Virus record (IMG/VR): IMGVR_UViG_3300042521_001276
Span: 1 to 39,296 of that record
Direction: 5' to 3' (one strand)
DNA length: 39,296 nt
Source of the DNA: a virus
Of this stretch, positions 21,785 through 27,218 are shown piece after piece. Under the pieces are notes generated by a model that worked only from the letters and a program-made list of their open reading frames with translations, ran no database searches and had not been told where the DNA came from. The stretch's first letter is position 1; each line of letters begins with the position of its first letter. Both the position numbers and the translations under genes were made by a program.

Positions 21785-22146
21785 ACACCATCACCTCGGA
21801 CGATTGGGGGCGATTCTTTGCCTCCTTTCGTGCCGGGAAATGGAAATCGAATTTGTCCCAACAACTGCAAATGAACACACTCGAAAACATCACCTCCGCA
21901 CAGATAATCGCTTGGATCGCTGCCAAGGAAACGCAATATGGCCTTCGCATTGGCTGTATGCCAAGCTACTCAAAGCCCTTCCACGCCATGAGCGACTACG
22001 GTTGCGAGTTTGGCGACACGCCAGAAGAAGCTGTAAACGCGGTGAAGGAAAACCTAGAGGCAAAAGCCGCAGAGCGCATTAAGACGTTGCGAGAGAAGGC
22101 GGACGATCTGCTCAAGCAGGCCGATGCGTTGGAGGCTGGAAAATGA
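21781..22146 (+). CDS. hypothetical early protein, 121 aa, GTG start
   Basis: A GTG overlapping the SSB-like stop (GTGA) is preferred to an internal ATG at 21871 that lacks a ribosome-binding site. The product begins (M)NTITSDDWGRFFASFRAGKW. A middle segment has YGLRIGCMPSYSKPF, and a long charged C-terminal helix ends in KADDLLKQADALEAGK, a coiled-coil-like tail. It may be an accessory to the SSB or exonuclease. No family is recognised. Confidence 0.55.
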   Translation: MNTITSDDWGRFFASFRAGKWKSNLSQQLQMNTLENITSAQIIAWIAAKETQYGLRIGCMPSYSKPFHAMSDYGCEFGDTPEEAVNAVKENLEAKAAERIKTLREKADDLLKQADALEAGK

Positions 22147-22196
22147 ACACAATCATTGTAGTCATTTCAATTTTGGTTAAAATCTTAAAACGATGA
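22143..22196 (+). CDS. 17-residue hydrophobic peptide coupled on both sides
   Basis: ATG at 22143 overlaps the previous stop, and its TGA overlaps the next ATG (both ATGA). The frame encodes MNTIIVVISILVKILKR: 12 of its 17 residues are hydrophobic and it ends basic. Double coupling makes chance less likely. It could be a micro-membrane peptide or simply a bridge that carries ribosomes across the 50-bp gap. Confidence 0.4.
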   Translation: MNTIIVVISILVKILKR

Positions 22197-23026
22197 GCAC
22201 CGAATCCGGCCACTGGTACGACAAGGACGGCAAGCCCTGCCACACGCAGCCCACGAAGAAGGGTGCGAAGTCACCCACCCGCTCCACCACTATTACGGAT
22301 GCGCGGAAGATGTCCCTCCTGCCTTCCGTCTCAGGCATCACCGGCATGATGGCCAACCCCATCCTTGACCGCTACAAACAGAAGCGCGTGGCTGAAGAGG
22401 CATTTGCCCGTCCACCCATTGGCGACGAATCAAAGGACGAATACGTTCGCTACCTGCTCGACAAGGCCGGGGAGCAGACACGGGACGCGGCAGACCTTGG
22501 CACCGAGATTCACGCTCTCCTTGAAGCGTGGGGGAACGGCAAGGCCGTTGATCCCGCCCACACGCTCACATTCCCATCCACCGGGGAGCGGGTGCCGGCC
22601 ACCGTCGTCATTGCCCCCGTCGTAAAGCTCATTGCCGATCTTGGCTTGCAGCCCCGCGGGCACGAATGCGTAGTTGTGAACGCAAGACATGGCTACGCTG
22701 GCACCACGGACCTGCCGTGGGCCACCGCCGACTACTACGGCATCATGGACTTCAAGAGCGCCAAGACTACGCCGGGGGAACCCGTGGCGCCCCGCCAGGC
22801 ATACGGAATGCAGATTGCCGCCTACGTCGCTGCCTACTGGGGGGCGGACTCCGACTGCCCTATCGGGGACAAAGCCGTTGGTTACAACCTCTACATCAGC
22901 ACCACGGAGCCGGGGCGCGTGGAGCTTTCCACTTACGACGCAGCGCAACTACGGGAAGAATGGAAGGCGTTCCAAGCCTGCCTGACTCTTTGGCGGCACA
23001 AGAACAAATACGACCCCCGCCGCTAA
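22193..23026 (+). CDS. PD-(D/E)XK nuclease (phage exonuclease, Cas4/RecB-like)
   Basis: This 277-residue protein has the motifs of the PD-(D/E)XK superfamily: GTEIHALLE (103-111) with the motif I His, GTTDL (170-174) with Asp173, IMDFKSAK (184-191) with the D-x-K core, and QIAAYVAAY (207-215) as the final Gln-helix. Phages use such enzymes as exonucleases in recombination and replication, often with an annealing protein, though no annealing partner is recognised here. It lies between the SSB-like gene and the DnaB-like helicase with tight coupling at both ends, so a replication or recombination role is likely. Length is normal for the family. Confidence 0.82.
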   Translation: MSTESGHWYDKDGKPCHTQPTKKGAKSPTRSTTITDARKMSLLPSVSGITGMMANPILDRYKQKRVAEEAFARPPIGDESKDEYVRYLLDKAGEQTRDAADLGTEIHALLEAWGNGKAVDPAHTLTFPSTGERVPATVVIAPVVKLIADLGLQPRGHECVVVNARHGYAGTTDLPWATADYYGIMDFKSAKTTPGEPVAPRQAYGMQIAAYVAAYWGADSDCPIGDKAVGYNLYISTTEPGRVELSTYDAAQLREEWKAFQACLTLWRHKNKYDPRR

Positions 23027-24360
23027 TGTCTGATATGCCCCACAACTCGGAAGCCGAACGCGGCTTGCTGGCGTGCATCCTCCTTGACGGAGCAGCCGCG
23101 TTATCGAAGGCACTTGATGCCAAGATATCGGAACAATCGTTCCATGATCCCAGCAATGCGAAGCTCTGGCGGGCAATCCTTTGGATACATAGCAAGAACC
23201 TACCCATAGACGCCGCCATCCTCACGGAGGAACTTTCCCGAGTGGGCAAACTCGAAGAAATTGGAGGGTTGGCGGGAATTACACGGGCAACCGCAGATGT
23301 CCCCACCAGCGCCCAATTTGGCTACTTCTTGGAACAGGTGCGGGAAACCTACGTTCGCCGCTGCCTCATTGAGAACGCACAAGCCACGATTGCTATGGCC
23401 AAGGCGGGGGAGGCTGGCGTTGAGGAGTACGTCGCATCTACGCACGCCATTCTGTCTATCCGTCACGCAACGCAGAACAATAAAACGCTGCCAGAAGCCA
23501 CAGACGAAGCCATAGCGTTTGCAGAACGCTGTTTGGCCGGCACCCGCACCGAAGAGGATGTTGGCCTAGAATGGCCGTGGCACGACTGGAATCATCGTTT
23601 TGGGCCTGCTCGTGGCGGGGAGATGATTATCCTGGCAGCACGCCCCGGCATGGGGAAAAGTTCAGCCGCCCGTCAGTGTGCGATGGCATGGCAGAAGACC
23701 GGGGATGTCCTCCTGTTCTCCCGTGAGATGCCACTGGGTCAACTTCCCCACCTATTCGCGCAACAAATCAGCGGGGCGTCATGGAAGGAATTTAGGAACA
23801 AGAGGCTCACCCGCGACAAGGAGAAGGACTTCATGGCTGCGCTTCAAGAGGTGAAGGGAATGAAGCGCCTGCACATTTTCGATAGGGATAGGACGCTGGC
23901 ACAGGTGGCGGCCCGCGCCAAAGCATATCAGCAGATGAAGCCAATCAAGGCCATCATTATTGACTATCTCCAACGCTACGACCCGCAACAAGATAAGGGT
24001 GAGAACAGGGACACGGCGCTTGGAAGAATGAGTATGGCATTCAAGGACATTGCCATTGATCTAAACATACCCGTTCTCGTCCTAGCCCAGATTGGGCGTG
24101 GGGTGGAACGCGAGAACAGGGTTCCCCGCTTGTCTGATTTGCGCGAATCCGGCAATCTTGAACAGGACGCTGACCGCGTGCAATTCCTCCATGCACCAGA
24201 AAAGAATCCAATCTTGAACACCATTCAAGATCCTTTCGACGATTCGCTTTCTACGCTTTACATTGAAGCCATCCAGGCCAAAGGTCGCGGAGAAGGGCAA
24301 GCCCGCGCACCTTTGTCATTCCATCGCCCAACAACCAGATTCCTATCAATCCAATCATGA
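23026..24360 (+). CDS. DnaB-like replicative helicase
   Basis: I start at the ATG at 23026, which overlaps the exonuclease stop (TAATG), giving 444 residues, the usual DnaB length. The N-terminal domain (about 1-100: NSEAERGLLACILLDGAAAL) matches DnaB_N. The RecA-fold C-domain has Walker A ARPGMGKSS (205-213), the Walker B strand IIIDYLQ (310-316) and the DnaB box LSDLRESGNLEQDADRV. The enzyme unwinds DNA as a hexamer at the fork. With a clamp-like protein and an SSB but no polymerase or primase, the phage likely couples this helicase to host enzymes. Confidence 0.92.
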   Translation: MSDMPHNSEAERGLLACILLDGAAALSKALDAKISEQSFHDPSNAKLWRAILWIHSKNLPIDAAILTEELSRVGKLEEIGGLAGITRATADVPTSAQFGYFLEQVRETYVRRCLIENAQATIAMAKAGEAGVEEYVASTHAILSIRHATQNNKTLPEATDEAIAFAERCLAGTRTEEDVGLEWPWHDWNHRFGPARGGEMIILAARPGMGKSSAARQCAMAWQKTGDVLLFSREMPLGQLPHLFAQQISGASWKEFRNKRLTRDKEKDFMAALQEVKGMKRLHIFDRDRTLAQVAARAKAYQQMKPIKAIIIDYLQRYDPQQDKGENRDTALGRMSMAFKDIAIDLNIPVLVLAQIGRGVERENRVPRLSDLRESGNLEQDADRVQFLHAPEKNPILNTIQDPFDDSLSTLYIEAIQAKGRGEGQARAPLSFHRPTTRFLSIQS

Positions 24361-24557
24361 CCGCTAACGAACTCATTTCCTCGGGGTGGAAACCCCTCAC
24401 CTATCCCTACACCTCCATGCAGGCCGATTTGCTGGCGGGGGCCATTGCACAGCTCCGCAAGGGAAATGTGCCCTATCGTGTGGCCATCGACAGCCACGAA
24501 GGCGTGGATGGGTGGGCCATCTACACGCAGCCAAAAATGGCTTACACCGGGGAATAA
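24357..24557 (+). CDS. hypothetical small protein, 66 aa
   Basis: ATG overlaps the helicase stop (ATGA). The product (MTANELISSGWKPLTYPYTS) shows a small alpha/beta pattern with AGAIAQLRKGNVPYRVAID and a C-terminal strand (GWAIYTQPK). It is not recognised. Its coupling to the helicase gene suggests a partner role. Confidence 0.5.
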   Translation: MTANELISSGWKPLTYPYTSMQADLLAGAIAQLRKGNVPYRVAIDSHEGVDGWAIYTQPKMAYTGE

Positions 24558-24560
24558 ACC

Positions 24561-24842
24561 ATGAAACGCCGCACACCAATTCGCAAGGTGAGTGTCAAGC
24601 AAGCTGCGTTGCTGCGGCAATACATGAAGCAGCGCGCCATGTTCCTTGAGGCCCATCCGTGGTGCGAGGTTTACGCTGGATTGGGAGTGCAATCTCCCGC
24701 CACCGACATCCACCATATGAAGGGCCGTGGAAAGTATATGTTGGATGAAACGACATGGATGGCCGTATGCCGGGGTGCCCACACCTACATCCATGACAAT
24801 TCTGGTTGGGCTAGAGAGATGGGATACATCCTGCCGCGATGA
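24561..24842 (+). CDS. HNH-like nuclease with altered zinc-site cysteines
   Basis: This 93-residue protein starts MKRRTPIRKVSVKQAALLRQ, typical of small phage HNH proteins. The core DIHHMKGRGKYMLD (49-62) carries the catalytic-type His pair. TTWMAVCRGAHTYIHDN (64-80) provides the second His. Most relatives have two CxxC pairs around this core. Here only single Cys residues remain (Cys35, Cys70), so the zinc-binding site is probably reduced or uses other ligands. Roles in such families include packaging nicks and recombination (NinG-like). Its stop overlaps the next start. Confidence 0.62.
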   Translation: MKRRTPIRKVSVKQAALLRQYMKQRAMFLEAHPWCEVYAGLGVQSPATDIHHMKGRGKYMLDETTWMAVCRGAHTYIHDNSGWAREMGYILPR

Positions 24843-25468
24843 ATCCAATTGCGGCCCTATTTGTCCAAGAAGATGGGGCTTATTATGGCGTCACAAATGT
24901 AGATCCTTGGCCATTGCCACGCGATGCCCGCAAATACGCCGGACCATTCCCCGTGGTAGCCCATCCACCATGCCAGCGTTGGGGAAAGATGTGGTTTGGC
25001 CAGCCCCTCACTGTAAAGCTTACAGGGATGCGAAAGAAGAAGGGGGATGACGATGGATGTTTTGCCTCGGCTCTTGCTTCCGTGCGAAAGTGGGGTGGCG
25101 TGCTAGAACACCCGTGGGGTAGCCACGCTTGGCCGCATTTTGGCCTTAACAAGCCGTCGCGGGCCGGTGGGTGGATTGCTGCCGACATGGAAGGTGGATG
25201 GACGTGTTGCGTAGAGCAAGGCCAATACGGCCATTACGCCCGCAAGCCTTCGATGCTCTATGCGTTTGGCGTTTCACTGCCAGAACTGCGTTGGGGGCAC
25301 ACAGAAGCCAAATACGATCCGGCAGTGGTTGCACGAATGGGGCTTAAGCGTGCAAAGCGCCTGGGTGAGGTGGGAGCACGCGGAGGCGGCACAGACAGCA
25401 CGGCCCGCATTCACACACCAAAACCATTCCGCGACTTGCTAATCAGCATAGCTCAATCCCAATTATGA
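24839..25468 (+). CDS. conserved phage protein with PPCQRW motif, 209 aa
   Basis: The N-terminal half reads MNPIAALFVQEDGAYYGVTN, then VDPWPLPRDARKYAGPFPVV followed by PPCQRW (43-48), similar to motif IV (PPC) of C5-cytosine methyltransferases. The rest has EHPWGSHAWPHFGL and a Trp/Gly-rich region, then a basic C-terminus. I recall similar uncharacterised proteins in actinophages and freshwater phages. The normal S-adenosylmethionine-binding FxGxG motif is not visible, so active methyltransferase is doubtful. It might be a divergent DNA-modification enzyme or something unrelated with a PPC turn. Confidence 0.5.
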   Translation: MNPIAALFVQEDGAYYGVTNVDPWPLPRDARKYAGPFPVVAHPPCQRWGKMWFGQPLTVKLTGMRKKKGDDDGCFASALASVRKWGGVLEHPWGSHAWPHFGLNKPSRAGGWIAADMEGGWTCCVEQGQYGHYARKPSMLYAFGVSLPELRWGHTEAKYDPAVVARMGLKRAKRLGEVGARGGGTDSTARIHTPKPFRDLLISIAQSQL

Positions 25469-25719
25469 ACTCAACCAACGAACGCATGGTGTATTCTGTG
25501 GAGAGTGACCATAGCCCCCATCCCTATCGAGTGGATTTGCTGGCAAATGGGGGTATTGGGCAATGCTCATGCCGCGATTGGGAAACGAGACGTTCCCCGG
25601 CCATCCGTGCGGGGGCCGCAATAGGAACCCCGGCATCCATGTGCAAACACGTTTTGAAGGCACGCAATTATTTCCTTGACGGCTTATTGACCACCATGGC
25701 ATCAACTGAATCAAGATGA
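25465..25719 (+). CDS. SWIM zinc-finger protein, 84 aa
   Basis: The protein carries the SWIM signature CxCx23CxH: Cys34, Cys36, Cys60 and His62 within IGQCSCRDWE ... PASMCKHVLKARNYF. SWIM fingers bind DNA or proteins and occur in transposases, SNF2-type ATPases and phage proteins. The first 30 residues form a short beta hairpin (SPHPYRVDLLANGGIG). The small size indicates a stand-alone finger. It is coupled to both neighbours by ATGA overlaps. A role in DNA binding in the early replication block is likely. Confidence 0.65.
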   Translation: MNSTNERMVYSVESDHSPHPYRVDLLANGGIGQCSCRDWETRRSPAIRAGAAIGTPASMCKHVLKARNYFLDGLLTTMASTESR

Positions 25720-25850
25720 ACACAGAATCCTCACCGGTGGTAGAAACACCGTTAGAAACAATGATGCCGTCAGACCAGCTCAGAGCTATAGGCGATGCGT
25801 GGTCCTTGGCCGCTTTGGAACGTCAGCAAGAAAGCTGGGTTTACGTATGA
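25716..25850 (+). CDS. small protein, 44 aa
   Basis: A frame overlapping the previous stop and the next start (ATGA at both ends) encodes MNTESSPVVETPLETMMPSD, then a helix with AIGDAWSLAALERQQESW. The opening is acidic with low complexity and the end is helical. No family is recognised. The double overlap is the main support. Confidence 0.45.
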   Translation: MNTESSPVVETPLETMMPSDQLRAIGDAWSLAALERQQESWVYV

Positions 25851-26035
25851 AAACCACTAACAAATTTCCGCAGAAACTATCACTGGCTCCAATGAGCGAA
25901 AAGGCCCTGAAATGCCAGCGGAGGGTAAAGGAGAGCGACAGTCAGCCGGAACCGCATCCGGTGGGTCAGCGCAAGCGCCCGCTATCTCCGACCAGAAGCA
26001 AGACACCCCTGCGGGATTCTTTCTACGTAACATGA
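25847..26035 (+). CDS. small basic protein, 62 aa (alternative frame overlaps)
   Basis: Starts at an ATG in ATGA overlap and ends in ATGA with the next gene. The product (MKTTNKFPQKLSLAPMSEKA) is strongly basic and Pro/Ser-rich with SDSQPEPHPVGQRKRPLSP, looking disordered. A competing frame begins at 25912 and runs to 26304 (MPAEGKGERQSAGTASG). Both cannot be used at full strength. Coupling favours this one, but the issue is open. Confidence 0.4.
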   Translation: MKTTNKFPQKLSLAPMSEKALKCQRRVKESDSQPEPHPVGQRKRPLSPTRSKTPLRDSFYVT

Positions 26036-26304
26036 AAGCACTCAAAGCCCGCCAGTTTTTCGAGGACGTGCGCAAGCTGCACAGTCCCGACGCGCCGGAA
26101 ATGATCGGTGAGGCGATAGACGATGCCGTGAAGGCGCTCGCCCCGTGGCCAACCAGCCGGTGCGAATGCAAACTCTGTAAGCGCGGACGCGAATACTATC
26201 GCATCACCGAACGCCTCCCGGCGGACGAACAGAAATGGATGCGTGAATTTTATGATGCCGTGCTCGATACGGAGACTGAACTTTCGATGGAGAGGGCCAG
26301 CTAA
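26032..26304 (+). CDS. hypothetical Cys-containing protein, 90 aa (longer start at 25912 possible)
   Basis: The ATG at 26032 overlaps the previous stop (ATGA). A start at 25912 would add 40 Gly/Ser/Gln-rich residues. The product reads MKALKARQFFEDVRKLHSPD, then TSRCECKLCKRGREYYRITE with three Cys in CxCxxC form, a likely metal site, and an acidic helix at the end. It is followed by a CTAACG ... TGAGCCACAGCCGCC element that recurs after the next gene. Confidence 0.5.
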   Translation: MKALKARQFFEDVRKLHSPDAPEMIGEAIDDAVKALAPWPTSRCECKLCKRGREYYRITERLPADEQKWMREFYDAVLDTETELSMERAS

Positions 26305-26328
26305 CGACCGGGATGAGCCACAGCCGCC
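26301..26328 (+). repeat. first copy of CTAACG...TGAGCnACAGCCGCC element
   Basis: CTAACG spans the stop codon of the previous gene and is followed after 7 bases by TGAGCCACAGCCGCC. The same unit, with one change, follows the next gene at 26607-26633. The layout recalls the 5' half of an integron attC site (R''/L''-type boxes), but no matching 3' half is found. Confidence 0.55.
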
Positions 26329-26349
26329 GAAAACCAACCAACTCTAAGC

Positions 26350-26610
26350 ATGAAAACTAAACTCACAAAAAACAATAAAACGACCGCCAGCCGGACGGAC
26401 AAGGCTGTTGGCTCTGGACCGCTGGTTAGGCGCTTCTGGTGCGTGATGAAAGCGCACGGCTGGAAAAATCTAACCGTCGCCGGAATCGAAATGGCCGCGC
26501 CCAAGGAAGGCCCGCAGCACTTCATTCCGGTCTTCGATACACGCGAGCAAGCCGTCGCATGGTCGGGCAACGACGAAACGCACGTCTATGCACTCGAATC
26601 CGTCGCCTAA
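26350..26610 (+). CDS. hypothetical protein, 86 aa, between two repeats
   Basis: The product (MKTKLTKNNKTTASRTDKAV) has a basic low-complexity start, then RRFWCVMKAHGWKNLTVAGI, and a C-terminal segment with FDTREQAVAWSGNDETH. It looks like a small alpha/beta protein. It is not coupled to its neighbours, unlike most genes here, and is bracketed by two copies of a short repeat. This suggests separate acquisition, possibly as a cassette. No family is recognised. Confidence 0.55.
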   Translation: MKTKLTKNNKTTASRTDKAVGSGPLVRRFWCVMKAHGWKNLTVAGIEMAAPKEGPQHFIPVFDTREQAVAWSGNDETHVYALESVA

Positions 26611-26633
26611 CGCAGAACTGAGCGACAGCCGCC
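26607..26633 (+). repeat. second copy of CTAACG...TGAGCnACAGCCGCC element
   Basis: CTAACG again spans a stop codon, and TGAGCGACAGCCGCC follows after 6 bases (14 of 15 bases shared with the first copy). A further GTCTAAC box (RYYYAAC type) lies at 26673-26679 without an inverted partner. Confidence 0.55.
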
Positions 26634-26634
26634 C

Positions 26635-26706
26635 ATGAAGACAACCGAATCGCGCAAGACGTGCTGCTTGGCGTCTAACAGTGTTTCTCCGCCATCCGGC
26701 AAATAA
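26635..26706 (+). CDS. possible 23-residue peptide
   Basis: A short ATG-TAA frame directly after the second repeat (MKTTESRKTCCLASNSVSPP). It has two adjacent Cys and no recognisable features. It may be chance; it is listed because the frame fills the gap between two genes. Confidence 0.2.
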   Translation: MKTTESRKTCCLASNSVSPPSGK

Positions 26707-26715
26707 ACGCTTAAC

Positions 26716-26835
26716 ATGAGTGGAAAAGGAATGAAGCCTCAAAACGGCTACAATCGCGCCAAGTGGGAAGCCAACTACGACGCCATTTTTACCAAGAAGC
26801 CAAAAAAGGCTAAGAAACGCCGCCCCAAGTCTTGA
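26716..26835 (+). CDS. small very basic protein, 39 aa
   Basis: The product MSGKGMKPQNGYNRAKWEAN continues with a strongly basic end (TKKPKKAKKRRPKS). Its TGA overlaps the TTG start of the HNH gene (TTGA). The basic tail suggests nucleic acid binding. Support comes from the overlap, the sensible composition and the lack of another gene in this gap. Confidence 0.5.
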   Translation: MSGKGMKPQNGYNRAKWEANYDAIFTKKPKKAKKRRPKS

Positions 26836-27218
26836 AACGCCCCAAGCCCCCAAAACCCCACGCAGGAGGAAAATGGACTACCTCAAGAAAGTTCTCGTTT
26901 ATACGCTCCGCATTGCGGCGTGCTTCGGTTCGATGGCCACCAATCTGCGATCTAAGGAAATCCAACCGAAGGCCATACAAGGGTCCAAACAAGCGTCAGC
27001 AGTACGAGGTGCAATGCAGCGAATGCGGTGGGTGGTTCATGCAAAAAGAGACGCAAATCGACCACATCAACCCGGCTGGACAGCTAAAGCATTATAGCGA
27101 TCTGCCGGGATTCGTGGAGCGGCTGTTCTGCGAGGCAGACGGGCTTCGTCTCCTCTGTTTAGATTGCCACCAAAAACACACCAACGAAGAGAGAGAGCAA
27201 CGCAAAACAACCACATGA
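26832..27218 (+). CDS. HNH endonuclease with zinc knuckles, TTG start
   Basis: The TTG at 26832 overlaps the previous stop, and the TGA overlaps the next ATG. After a basic start (MKRPKPPKPHAGGKWTTSRK), the HNH core is complete. It has CSECGGWF (62-69) with a first Cys pair, TQIDHINPAG (75-83) with the catalytic Asp-His and the Asn, and LLCLDCHQKHTNEE (107-120) with the second Cys pair and the final His. Unlike the HNH-like gene at 24561, all metal ligands are present. It may be a free-standing homing or packaging-linked nuclease. Its position next to an intein-bearing gene is notable. Confidence 0.75.
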   Translation: MKRPKPPKPHAGGKWTTSRKFSFIRSALRRASVRWPPICDLRKSNRRPYKGPNKRQQYEVQCSECGGWFMQKETQIDHINPAGQLKHYSDLPGFVERLFCEADGLRLLCLDCHQKHTNEEREQRKTTT

